Shown in pieces: positions 52,024 to 60,304 of a stretch of DNA of 64,000 bases. The notes beneath the pieces were generated by a model. That model was not told the DNA's origin and ran no database searches. It was given only the letters and a program-made list of their open reading frames with translations. The DNA is taken from positions 997,001 to 1,061,000 of the forward strand of contig NZ_CP126080.1 in assembly GCF_030122805.1 (NCBI RefSeq). The letters run 5' to 3'. The position numbers were made by a program, and so were the translations under genes. Source of the stretch: Mesobacillus sp. AQ2 (lineage in GTDB: Bacteria; Bacillota; Bacilli; Bacillales; Cytobacillaceae). Position 1 is the first letter of the stretch. Every line of letters starts with the position of its first letter.

Positions 52024-53138
52024 ACATTAACATGATCATCGATCTTATATTGGTTATATCAGGAATTATTGTACTTGGATATGCGGTCCTGAAGATTCAT
52101 CCGGCTTTTGGGGGAAAGCAATCCAAAGAGAAGAAAGAGTTATTCGCACAATCTCCGCAATATCTAAAGGGGGAATTCGTCAACCAGACCCCAACCCACT
52201 GGGATACGAGTTTTGGTTCGATGCTTTCCATGATGAGGGACTTTTTAAAAGGCAATTCCGAAAGAAGGCCAAGGATTCCTATTCCGATGGCAGCCTACAC
52301 ACCTGGAATAAATCAAGGTTCCTCAGTGAAAGTCACCTGGTTCGGACACTCCGCTTTCCTGTTAGAGATAGAAGGGAAAACGATTTTTTTTGACCCAATG
52401 TTCGGGAAGGCTCCAACACCTTTTCCGGTTAGGAACCAGCGATACAGTGGAAAGCTCCCTTTCGCGATTGATGAGTTGCCTGTGATTGATGCTGTTGTCC
52501 TGTCTCATGACCATTATGATCACCTTGATTATGGTTCGATCATGAAGTTGAAGGGGAAGGTAAAACAGTTCATAACTCCCCTCGGAGTCGGGAGCCATTT
52601 GGGAAGATGGGGAATTCCTGAAGGGAAGATCAGTGAACACGATTGGTGGAGTGAATTTACCTTCGAAGGTCTTAAGCTGGCGTGCACCCCGGCCCGCCAT
52701 TTTTCTGGCCGCGGACTCACCGACCGTAACTCAACGCTTTGGTGTTCGTGGGTAATAATTGGTCCTGAATCAAAGGTATATTTCAGTGGTGATGGCGGCT
52801 ACGGTCCGCATTTTAAAGAGATTGGCGAAAAGTATGGACCGTTTGACCTGACCTTGATGGAATGCGGCCAGTATGACGCACGCTGGGCAGCGATTCATAT
52901 GCTTCCAGAAGAAACGGTCCAGGCACATCAGGATGTCAAAGGAAAGCTGCTCATCCCTGTCCATTGGGGAGCATTCACCCTGTCGCTTCATGCCTGGCAT
53001 GATCCAGTTGAGAGGGCGCTTCAGGCGGCAAAAGAATCCGGGGTCGTTATTGCAACGCCAAGAATCGGAGAAACCATCTGTTTAGGCGAAGACCAGATTC
53101 CAGAGACTGCCTGGTGGAAGCTGACAGATTCATATTGA
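52017..53138 (+). CDS. MBL-fold metallo-hydrolase, NAPE-PLD/UlaG-like, 373 aa
   Basis: N-terminal TM helix (IIDLILVISGIIVLGYAVL), then metallo-beta-lactamase domain: VTWFGHSAFLLEIEGKTIFF, metal motif LSHDHYDHLDYGS, CTPARHFSGRGLTDRN, FSGDGGYGPHF, and late His in PVHWGAFTLSLHAWHDP. The pattern fits NAPE-hydrolysing phospholipase D-like enzymes; the substrate in bacteria is unknown. The GTG at 52017 overlaps the previous gene; the ATG at 52032 is an alternative start. Confidence 0.87.
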   Translation: MLNINMIIDLILVISGIIVLGYAVLKIHPAFGGKQSKEKKELFAQSPQYLKGEFVNQTPTHWDTSFGSMLSMMRDFLKGNSERRPRIPIPMAAYTPGINQGSSVKVTWFGHSAFLLEIEGKTIFFDPMFGKAPTPFPVRNQRYSGKLPFAIDELPVIDAVVLSHDHYDHLDYGSIMKLKGKVKQFITPLGVGSHLGRWGIPEGKISEHDWWSEFTFEGLKLACTPARHFSGRGLTDRNSTLWCSWVIIGPESKVYFSGDGGYGPHFKEIGEKYGPFDLTLMECGQYDARWAAIHMLPEETVQAHQDVKGKLLIPVHWGAFTLSLHAWHDPVERALQAAKESGVVIATPRIGETICLGEDQIPETAWWKLTDSY

Positions 53139-53145
53139 TTTTAAA

Positions 53146-53178
53146 AGTCATGTTAGTGATAACATGGCTTTTTTTGCT
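53146..53178 (+). terminator. Terminator of MBL-fold gene
   Basis: Stem AGTCATGTTA / TAACATGGCT followed by TTTTTTT. Confidence 0.83.
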
Positions 53179-53256
53179 GGGGATTGTTGCTTAATGTATG
53201 GCAGCTCTTAGATGACTCGCAACTATTTCAGTATTGCTTTTGTGATAGATATCTCT

Positions 53257-53412
53257 AACGGACACTTTTCGCGAGAATGGCTGAAAAACTGTCCGATAGA
53301 GGGGTTCTAACGGACACTTTTTCATAGAAAGGTTGTAAGAGTGTCCGATAGAGAGGTTCTAACGGACACATTTTCCGAGAATGGTAGTAAAACTGTCCGA
53401 AAGAGTCGCATT
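53257..53412. repeat. Tandem array, period exactly 52 bp, three units
   Basis: AACGGACAC starts units at 53257, 53309 and 53361. Each unit carries CGGACA and TGTCCG about 25 bp apart. The unit sequence is otherwise unlike the other 52-bp arrays. Confidence 0.92.
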
Positions 53413-53491
53413 AGCCAAACCTAGAGGGATATTATTTCCGATTCTAAAGGTTTTTGAAACAAAAAGGCAGTGAAGGAAAAATAATTTGATC

Positions 53492-53518
53492 CCATTCCAT
53501 GCTGAATGGTTTTTTTTA
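53492..53518 (+). terminator. Terminator-like hairpin without an assigned gene
   Basis: Stem CCATTC / GAATGG followed by TTTTTTTT, about 180 bp before the next gene. No gene is seen just upstream; it may end read-through from the repeat array or act in the leader of the downstream gene. Confidence 0.55.
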
Positions 53519-53696
53519 TCGGTAAATGGCACGGGATTGGAAGCTGCCTGGGTCATTCGTTTCTGTTGTGATATTCTACACAAATTTAAACTCCTTAAAA
53601 AGACTCATTTTTTGAAAAATTTACATTTTCATCATATTTCGACAACTTTTTTACATTATGATTATCTTGGATTTATATTTGAGGAGGTAGTCAAAG

Positions 53697-55715
53697 TTGA
53701 AGAAGTTGATTTCTGTTTTTCCTGCAATTATTTTATTTTTTTTCACGCTTTACCCATCATTCCTGCCCGCTGTATCAAAGGTGGAAGCAGCAGGGACTGG
53801 GAATGTCGTCATCAATGAAATCGCCTGGATGGGCACGAACAACAGTTATAGCGATGAGTGGATTGAGCTTTACAACAATTCAGGTTCTGATGTGGTGCTC
53901 GATGGCTGGCAGCTCAATGCCACGGATGGTGCCCCGGCAATCAAGCTGAGCGGGACGATTCCGGCATATGGCTATTTTTTGCTGGAAAAGACAGATGACC
54001 AATCCGTAACAGGGATCCAGGCTGATCAGATTTACAGCGGCTCGCTTGGCAATACAGCTGAATATCTGAAATTAATGAATGCCGCAGGTGCTGTTATAGA
54101 TGAGGTCGACTCATGGTATGCAGGTGATAATACGGCAAAAGCGACAATGGAACGGATTGATCCAGCTGTTGCCGGACTTGATTCGACAAACTGGGCGACA
54201 GCCAATGCAAGTTATGCCGATGGCCTTGGGACTCCAAAGGCCCTGAATTCAACGGCCACTGATGGCAGCGGTTCGGGTGGTGATGCCGGCGGAAATACAA
54301 CTCCTCCTGAAACGCCAAGCGTTTGTGATGACAGGACGCAGCGCCTGAATAATGTTTCTGAGGCAGAAGGCGCGATGAATGTCTATTTTAATAAATGTGC
54401 TTTTCCGCAATATGCTTCTGCGGGGAACGAAGCGAACTATAATGTAAACTTTGAAGATATCTTAATCAAAAGATTAAATTCTGCAACAACGAGCATTGAC
54501 TTTGCCACCTATGAAATCAACCTGCCGCGAGTGGTTGATACATTGATCCAGAAGGCGGCACAGGGTGTGGATGTGCGAGTGATTGCGGATTCCAAGGATG
54601 CAGCAGACCCGCATTACGCAGAACGATTTGAAACAATGCGGCTCTATCTTGAAAAAATGAAGCGCGGGCAGGATGCGGTCATTGGAACTGAGGATGATAT
54701 TGTCATTTTTTCAGACTCACCTATGTTTGCCGTTGAAGACAGTGCCAAAAGAACAGAAAAGGGATTGCCTGCCGGCGTTACAGATATTGAGCAAGTAACT
54801 GTGACAGTTGGAAACAGTGATACTACTGGTCGGCTTTTTGTTGAAGCAGAGGAAAAATCGGCAGGAAGCTACTATGGGCCAGGAAACCAGATGCATAACA
54901 AATTCGCAATAGTGGATGATCGCTGGGTATTCACAGGAACCTGGAATTTTACCGTGACAGGCCTTTATGGTACTGATGAAAACATGCAGCAGGGCATCCT
55001 TGACGGCAACCAAAACCAGATTGTTGAAATTAACTGGCCACAGCTTGCCGGCATCTATGAAACAGAATTCAATGAGATGTGGGGAAGCAATGCATTGAAT
55101 CCAGATCCAGTTGCTTCAAACTTCAGCACGCGCAAAACAGATAACACCACACATGTTTTAGATATCAATGGTAAGAAGGTTGAAATCTATTTTTCAGCTG
55201 GGGATAACGCTGTTGGCAAAATGGCTGATGTGATTCGGAATGAAGCTGACTTTAATACATACTTCTCGATTTTTGCATGGAGCGACCAGGCGTTAGCGGA
55301 TGAATTGAAGAATAAGTGGGAGGGTTCCTATAATGATATGGAAGGAACCTTGACTGGATTTGATGTGAAAGGTTTGTTCGATTCGGATTTCTGGAACCAG
55401 TGGTGGTCCGCGAGTGTGGATATGACAGGGAGGACTGCTTCGCAAACCAGTGTGAACAATCCTAACACACGCTGGAACAATCCCGCACCAGTCTATGCGG
55501 ATGCAGAAATACGCAAACTTCACAGTAAAACCATGCTGATTGACGCCGATACAAACAGTGACCCTACTGTCATCGTCGGATCGACGAACTGGAGCAACAA
55601 TGGAAACAATGTTAATGACGAAAACATGCTGATCATTCACGATGCAGCAGTTACGAACCAATTTCTTCAGGAATTCAATGCCCGTTACGTCCAGGCTGGC
55701 GGAGTATTGCAGTAG
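53697..55715 (+). CDS. Secreted lamin-tail-domain plus phospholipase D-like protein, 672 aa
   Basis: TTG start with GAGGAGG about ten nt upstream. Signal peptide about 1-31 (FPAIILFFFTLYPSFLPAVS, then KVEAAG). An LTD domain covers about 32-175 (NVVINEIAWMG, DEWIELYNNSG, LDGWQL). A Gly/Ser/Thr linker with PPETP leads to two PLD half-sites: HNKFAIVDDRWVFTGTWNFT (about 400-420) and HSKTMLID with GSTNWSNNGNN (about 608-642), both HxKx4D. It is probably an extracellular nuclease or phospholipase of the PLD superfamily; the LTD would help binding to wall, DNA or a surface. Confidence 0.87.
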   Translation: MKKLISVFPAIILFFFTLYPSFLPAVSKVEAAGTGNVVINEIAWMGTNNSYSDEWIELYNNSGSDVVLDGWQLNATDGAPAIKLSGTIPAYGYFLLEKTDDQSVTGIQADQIYSGSLGNTAEYLKLMNAAGAVIDEVDSWYAGDNTAKATMERIDPAVAGLDSTNWATANASYADGLGTPKALNSTATDGSGSGGDAGGNTTPPETPSVCDDRTQRLNNVSEAEGAMNVYFNKCAFPQYASAGNEANYNVNFEDILIKRLNSATTSIDFATYEINLPRVVDTLIQKAAQGVDVRVIADSKDAADPHYAERFETMRLYLEKMKRGQDAVIGTEDDIVIFSDSPMFAVEDSAKRTEKGLPAGVTDIEQVTVTVGNSDTTGRLFVEAEEKSAGSYYGPGNQMHNKFAIVDDRWVFTGTWNFTVTGLYGTDENMQQGILDGNQNQIVEINWPQLAGIYETEFNEMWGSNALNPDPVASNFSTRKTDNTTHVLDINGKKVEIYFSAGDNAVGKMADVIRNEADFNTYFSIFAWSDQALADELKNKWEGSYNDMEGTLTGFDVKGLFDSDFWNQWWSASVDMTGRTASQTSVNNPNTRWNNPAPVYADAEIRKLHSKTMLIDADTNSDPTVIVGSTNWSNNGNNVNDENMLIIHDAAVTNQFLQEFNARYVQAGGVLQ

Positions 55716-55755
55716 TTTGAGTACAGCATGAGCAAGGAAGAGTTACATCATACAA

Positions 55756-55793
55756 GAAGGCAAAACGAGTGAAAACGTTTTGCCTTCTTTTTA
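55756..55793 (+). terminator. Terminator of LTD-PLD gene
   Basis: Stem GAAGGCAAAACG / CGTTTTGCCTTC followed by TTTTTATTT. Confidence 0.9.
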
Positions 55794-55866
55794 TTTCACT
55801 GCCTGTGGAGCAGGGGTGATGGACATTTGCTTTTCCTGACTTTTCTGCTGAACCGTTTATTTAAAA

Positions 55867-56352
55867 TTATACCAACTTCTCAAGATTCACTCGTTTATGG
55901 ATCGCAAGCATCACTGGGATGCCGACAGCCATTACGATGAATTCACCTGCGGCTGTTGTCAGCCATGTGAACCAGAACGGCAGCTGGAATGCTAGATTCA
56001 ATTCAAGCGCAATCAGGAACATCGTGAAGGTGAACACCAGAGTATTCACAAACATCCGGCCGATGATATTCTTGATATATTTTGCAGTGAAAATCGTAAT
56101 CCATAAAGAAATCACTGACTGGCCAACCCCAAAAACAAGGTCATAAGCGATCATGGGGGAAAAGAGCAGGTTTGTTAAAAACACACCTAATACAATTCCG
56201 AAGAAAAATTTTTTGTTAAAAACAATCAGGTGGTTGAACATTTCCGATACGCGGAACTGTACATTGGTAAAGCCGAATGGCTGGATAACTGCGGAAACGG
56301 CAATATACAATGCAGCAAGAATCCCGTTTCGGACAATCATTCTCGTATTCAT
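55867..56352 (-). CDS. queT: Queuosine precursor transporter QueT, 161 aa
   Basis: Five or six TM helices of the QueT family: NGILAALYIAVSAVIQPFGF, VQFRVSEMFNHLIVFNKKFF, LGVFLTNLLFSPM, and C-terminal TTAAGEFIVMAVGIPVMLAI. It is the S-component-like transporter for preQ0/preQ1 salvage. The start at 56352 is eight nt from GGAG; an ATG at 56358 is too close. A preQ1-I riboswitch lies directly before the ribosome site, which confirms the assignment. Confidence 0.92.
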   Translation of the reverse strand: MNTRMIVRNGILAALYIAVSAVIQPFGFTNVQFRVSEMFNHLIVFNKKFFFGIVLGVFLTNLLFSPMIAYDLVFGVGQSVISLWITIFTAKYIKNIIGRMFVNTLVFTFTMFLIALELNLAFQLPFWFTWLTTAAGEFIVMAVGIPVMLAIHKRVNLEKLV

Positions 56353-56361
56353 TTTCATCTC

Positions 56362-56397
56362 TCCTAGTTTTTTTACGTGGGATGGTTACGAACCACG
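56362..56397 (-). promoter_or_regulatory. preQ1-I riboswitch controlling queT
   Basis: Read on the minus strand: P1 CGTGG / CCACG, loop TTCGTAACCATC with the conserved cytosine region, an A-rich tail TAAAAAAACTA, then GGAG. This is the class I preQ1 pseudoknot, with the 3' pseudoknot strand touching the ribosome-binding site, so ligand would block translation. Confidence 0.88.
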
Positions 56398-56618
56398 ATA
56401 TTTAAAAGCCAAATTTATATTATATAGGATGAAAGACCTTCTCACAATGGCATTTTTCTAGAATAGCAGTTTGGGACTTGGACTCTGGTTAAGATAGGGT
56501 TTATCTCAGCTTAAAGTATCTTTGATTTAAAATAATACCTGCGATTGGTATAATTTAATGCAACTGGGAAGGTAAAATGACCTGTAAAAATTGAAGTACC
56601 TGGAAAGGGGATATAAAA

Positions 56619-57464
56619 ATGTTTAAAAGAGATATAAAAAAGCATTGGACCGTTCAATATGAAGAGAGGGTCATGCCGCATGTGCAGGCAGGAATGGTAC
56701 TGAACCCGCAAGACTGGAGGGAACTGGACCCGTTCATTCTAATGGCGGAGGACTGGTTCAAGCGCGGAACCTTTTCCGACCATCCACATCGCGGCTTCCA
56801 AACGATTACGTTTGTCATTGACGGCAGACTGGAACATATCGATAATCATGGAGGCCACAGCATCCTGGAGGCAGGGGATATCCAGTACATGAACGCCGGC
56901 AGCGGAGCGAGGCATGCCGAGGAGGCGGTGGAAAACGACATTGCCCATACGCTGCAATTATGGCTGAATTTGCCTGGAGAGCTGAAAGGCACAACCACTT
57001 CTTATCAGAATGTATATAACGAAGAGGCGCCTGTTGTCCCATTCGATGGCGGCACACTGAAGGTCTACTCAGGAGAAACCGCGGGTGTAAAGGGACCGTT
57101 GGAACCATTGGTGCCATTTGCTTTATCTGAAATTCGCCTGTCAGAAGGTGCTGAATTCACATATGAGCTTCCAGAGACACATAATGCGTTCCTTTATGTA
57201 CTTTCAGGTGAACTTGAAGCTGGTGAAAGCAAGACCAACCTAAAGAAATCTTCAGCAGCAACTTTAACTTACAATGATGTTGGCAAAGGCTTAAGCGCCC
57301 TATCTTTGAAAGCGAATAAGCGCTCAAGAGTTTTGGTTTACTCTGGCCAGCCAATCAAAGAGGAAGTCGTTGCATACGGTCCATTCGTCATGAATTCAAT
57401 GGAAGAAATCCGCCAGGCATACCGGGATTACCAGGAAGGGAAATTTGGCGGGGAAGCGAAGTAG
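56619..57464 (+). CDS. Pirin-family bicupin protein, 281 aa
   Basis: The N-terminal cupin has metal residues in FSDHPHRGFQTITFV, HIDNHGGHSIL and GSGARHAEEAV. The C-terminal domain starts about residue 170 (LSEGAEFTYELPETHNAFLY). Pirins may act as quercetinases or redox-sensitive cofactors; none of this is testable by eye. Ribosome site AAAGGGGATAT before ATG. It is monocistronic. Confidence 0.88.
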   Translation: MFKRDIKKHWTVQYEERVMPHVQAGMVLNPQDWRELDPFILMAEDWFKRGTFSDHPHRGFQTITFVIDGRLEHIDNHGGHSILEAGDIQYMNAGSGARHAEEAVENDIAHTLQLWLNLPGELKGTTTSYQNVYNEEAPVVPFDGGTLKVYSGETAGVKGPLEPLVPFALSEIRLSEGAEFTYELPETHNAFLYVLSGELEAGESKTNLKKSSAATLTYNDVGKGLSALSLKANKRSRVLVYSGQPIKEEVVAYGPFVMNSMEEIRQAYRDYQEGKFGGEAK

Positions 57465-57540
57465 CTGTGGTGCAAACTTTAAAAATTTTTATTTATTTTT
57501 TCGTGTCGAATAAGTATGATAAAAGTAGAATTAAAATCCG

Positions 57541-57667
57541 ATAAAGGCAAATCCAGGGAAACCTGGGGACGCAAAACTACAGGGGCTAAAGTCATGACCA
57601 TGCCAGCCAGTTGCCGAAGGTTCACATAGTCGATTTATGTGTGCTGCTCTTCGGACAGCACTTTTTT
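57541..57667 (+). promoter_or_regulatory. GEMM-I riboswitch with expression-platform terminator, upstream of DUF5667 gene
   Basis: Aptamer 57541-57615: ATAAAGGCAAATCC, CCAGG / CCTGG hairpin, GGACGCAAAACTAC, GGGGCTAAAG, ATGCCAGCC, GTTGCC. A terminator follows: GTGCTG (57641-57646) / CAGCAC (57656-57661) and TTTTTT. An alternative hairpin is visible: CCGAAG (57614-57619) with CTTCGG (57649-57654), and CACATA / TATGTG inside it. It would overlap both the aptamer closing stem and the terminator. This is a classic switch between termination and read-through; the sign of the response is not certain. Confidence 0.88.
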
Positions 57668-57703
57668 GATTTTAATTCCAATATATTAGTGGGGGAAATT
57701 GGA

Positions 57704-58966
57704 ATGAAAAAGTTTTTCGCATCAACAATTTTGATCGGGTTGCTTGCTTTTGGTACGGGAGTATCCGCAGAGGAAGTTATTGAAACTGCAGATCCCGGAA
57801 CGACACCAGACGAGTTTTTATTTACGTTTGATCAATTATTTGAAGAATTGAAGCTTTTAATTACCTTTGATGATGAAAAGGAAGCCGAGCTGCTTTTAGA
57901 GTTTGCGAACGAGAGGCTGGCTGAGGCGGCAGCTATGTCAGAGGAGGAAAAGACAGAATTCGTACAAGAGGCGTTAAAAGATTATTTAGAAACGCTTGAG
58001 GAAGCGCAAGAGAAGGTCACGGAGGTCATTGTTGAAGACGGGACCGATTCCGATGGAGAAGACCGGCTGACAGAAGAGTTGGAAAATGCAGCTGATCTTG
58101 AGGAAGGGCTTACCGAAGAACTCGAAGATGAATTGAAGGAAGAAGTTGAAGAAGCAACAGAACAAGCAAAGATCGTTGCTAACGTGGTAAAGGATCTTGA
58201 TCAGGATACGGTAGCCCAGCTGCGTGAACAGGAGTTGGGTTATGGACAAATCGCACAAATCTTCTGGCTTGCAGAGGCAGCTGGCAAGACAGTGGAAGAG
58301 ATTGCCGTTTTATATACAGAGGAAAAGGTTGGTTTTGGAAAGGCAGCCAAGCAGCTGGGTGTCCATCCTTCACAGTTGAAAGGACTGGCAGCAGGTAAAA
58401 AAGAATCTTCAGTCGATGAAGAGACTGATGCAGATGATAGTGGTGAAATTTCAGAAGATGAAGGCTCCTTAGAAGCAGAACAGCCTGAAGAAGAAATGGA
58501 AACTGAGGAAGGAAATGTGGAGACTGAATCGGCTGACCAGCAAGTTAATATTGCAGCCGCTACAGTTGCCGGCACGGTATCGAAAACGACTGCTTCAAAA
58601 GTAGAAGAAAAGAAAGTAAATGCAGAAAAGAAGGCGGAAGAAGCCGCTGTGAAGGCTGCTGAGAAGAAAGCTGAAGCTAAAAAGAAAGCGGAAGAACAAA
58701 AGCGCGAAGCAGAAAAGAAGGCTGAAGAAAAGCAAAAAGAAGAATCAGCAAAAGCTGAAGAGAAGCGTAAGGAAGAAATGAAAAAAGCTGAAGAGAAGCG
58801 TAAAGAAGAAGCGGAAAAAGCTGAAGAGAAGCGTAAAGAGGCAGTAAAAGAAACAAAGAAGAATAAAGAAAAGCAAGAAGATGACGAAGTGGAAGACGAC
58901 GAGCAGGAAGATGATGACAGCCACGGTAATCCAAACAATGAAAAAGAGAAGAAAAACGGAAAGTAA
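57704..58966 (+). CDS. Secreted DUF5667 protein with long Lys/Glu-rich tail, 420 aa
   Basis: Signal peptide 1-22 (KKFFASTILIGLLAFGTGVS, AEE). DUF5667-like helical domain about 30-125 (TPDEFLFTFDQLFEELKLLI, EKEAELLLEFANERLAEAAA). Residues 150-225 hold a helix-turn region (LREQELGYGQIAQIFWLAEA, EIAVLYTEEKVGFGKAAKQL). An acidic linker and about 120 residues of KAEEKRKEE-type repeats follow, probably a single long charged helix. ATG 57704 with GGGGG about eight nt upstream is the start. c-di-GMP control suggests a surface or matrix role; function unknown. Confidence 0.8.
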   Translation: MKKFFASTILIGLLAFGTGVSAEEVIETADPGTTPDEFLFTFDQLFEELKLLITFDDEKEAELLLEFANERLAEAAAMSEEEKTEFVQEALKDYLETLEEAQEKVTEVIVEDGTDSDGEDRLTEELENAADLEEGLTEELEDELKEEVEEATEQAKIVANVVKDLDQDTVAQLREQELGYGQIAQIFWLAEAAGKTVEEIAVLYTEEKVGFGKAAKQLGVHPSQLKGLAAGKKESSVDEETDADDSGEISEDEGSLEAEQPEEEMETEEGNVETESADQQVNIAAATVAGTVSKTTASKVEEKKVNAEKKAEEAAVKAAEKKAEAKKKAEEQKREAEKKAEEKQKEESAKAEEKRKEEMKKAEEKRKEEAEKAEEKRKEAVKETKKNKEKQEDDEVEDDEQEDDDSHGNPNNEKEKKNGK

Positions 58967-59067
58967 GTTTACAGGTACTATTCGATAGAGGAAACCGATC
59001 CGCTTAGAATATTTGACTGTATTCAAGTTTTTATGTACGATGATAGTATCAAAATGAATAGTTCTCC

Positions 59068-59219
59068 TAAAGGGGAGTAGCTTTTACAACAGAGTCGTCA
59101 TTCCGGAGGTCACTCCCGGCTTTGTTGGCAACAATCGTTGTTAGCAAGACCTTTGCCAAATATGGTGAAGGTCTTTTATTGTTTTCTTACCTTCACCAGG
59201 GCAGGTGAAGGTTTTTTTA
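59068..59219 (+). promoter_or_regulatory. yybP-ykoY manganese riboswitch, orphan
   Basis: Aptamer 59068-59157: TAAAGGGGAGTAGC at the 5' side, ACTCCCGGCTTTGTTGGC, and TTAGCAAGACCTTTGCC at the 3' side, the near-invariant parts of the Mn2+ aptamer. Three exclusive pairings follow: AAGACCTT (59146-59153) with AAGGTCTT (59168-59175); GGTGAAGGT (59164-59172) with ACCTTCACC (59189-59197); and ACCTTCACC with GGTGAAGGT (59204-59212) then TTTTTTT. By this logic Mn2+ permits read-through. No Mn exporter gene follows; a repeat array does. Confidence 0.9.
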
Positions 59220-59278
59220 TTATATTTTCGGTTGCGCTAAAGCCGTTCCGTAGTATATAGCCCGAAAAAGCTCCCATA

Positions 59279-59642
59279 GGAAGATTTGAGTCACATAAAA
59301 AGGGAATATGTGCCCGGAAAAGTGCGAACGTGAGGATTTAGGTCACATAAAAAGGAAATATGTGCCCGAAAAAGCGCCGGTAGGAAGATTTGGGTCACAT
59401 AAAAAGGGAATATGTTCCCGGAAAAGCGCCCACAGGAAGATTTGGGTCACATAAAAAGGGTATATGTGCCCGAAAAAGTGCCCACAGGAAGATTTGGGTC
59501 ACATAAAAAGGGAATATGTGCCCAAAAAAGCGCCGGCAGGAAGATTTGGGTCACATAAAAAGGGAATATGTTCCCGGAAAAGTGCCCACAGGAAGATTTG
59601 GGTCACATAAAGAGAGAATATGTGTCTGAAAAAGTGCCCAGG
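59279..59642. repeat. Tandem array, period exactly 52 bp, seven units
   Basis: GGAAGATTTG-type starts at 59279, 59331, 59383, 59435, 59487, 59539 and 59591. Each unit has GGGTCACATA and TATGTGCCC about 9 bp apart, an inverted pair with one bulge. It lies between the Mn2+ riboswitch terminator and the next gene. Apart from this array no gene is seen between 58967 and 59848. Confidence 0.95.
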
Positions 59643-59848
59643 AAGAATTAGGGGAAAAATATTTGATAATGGCACCTTTTTAGAAACGACACAGAAGCAT
59701 TTGCGAACTGTTAACATAAATTGAAATATCGGAGTGTAACGCTATTGAAGTGAACATCTTATACAGATGAATGGTAATAAAAGTGAATTGACCATAATAG
59801 GGTCCACGCACGATGAATCTAAAAAAGTTAACGTTATGGAGGAACAGC

Positions 59849-60241
59849 ATGTTATTAAGAAAGTATATGTCACTGCTAGGAGTAGGCTCCGCCCAGATCG
59901 ACCTTATTTTAAAGAAGGATGTTCTGACCCCAGGAGATTCTGTGCATGGGAAGTTTTTGATCAAGGGCGGGACGGTTGCACAGGAACTGCAGCAAATTGA
60001 ATGTATTCTTGTCATGGTTGATTTAAAGACAGAACAGGAAGAGACACTGGATAAGGTCTTAATCGATGTAGAGACAAGGATTCAGCCTGACGGGGATGAT
60101 GTGGTTCCATTTACTTTCCAGCTTCCGACTGATGTTCCCCCCTCCAACAAGCATATTTCTTATCACTTTAAAACAAAGCTTGTATTCAAGCAGGGAATAG
60201 AAAGCTGGGATGAAGACATGATTAAGGTCGTGAAAAAATGA
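59849..60241 (+). CDS. Short Spo0M-like (arrestin-fold) protein, 130 aa
   Basis: ATG 59849 with TGGAGGAAC upstream. The product resembles the N-terminal domain of Spo0M: LGVGSAQIDLILKKDVLTPG, HGKFLIKGG, IQPDGDDVVPFTFQLPTDVP. Full Spo0M is about 258 residues, so this is a one-domain version, ending cleanly at DMIKVVKK. Spo0M influences sporulation entry; the role of the short form is unknown. Followed 63 bp later by a kinase-like gene. Confidence 0.72.
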   Translation: MLLRKYMSLLGVGSAQIDLILKKDVLTPGDSVHGKFLIKGGTVAQELQQIECILVMVDLKTEQEETLDKVLIDVETRIQPDGDDVVPFTFQLPTDVPPSNKHISYHFKTKLVFKQGIESWDEDMIKVVKK

Positions 60242-60304
60242 ACTGAGACGCGGAGATTAAGTGGGATTAAGTATATTAAGTATATTAAGAAAGGGGCAGG
60301 GAGC

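Noticed and set aside
53527..53545. Second sigma-54 promoter (TGGCACG near 53527)
   Set aside because: The -12 element is missing: the bases 12 bp after GG are not GC.
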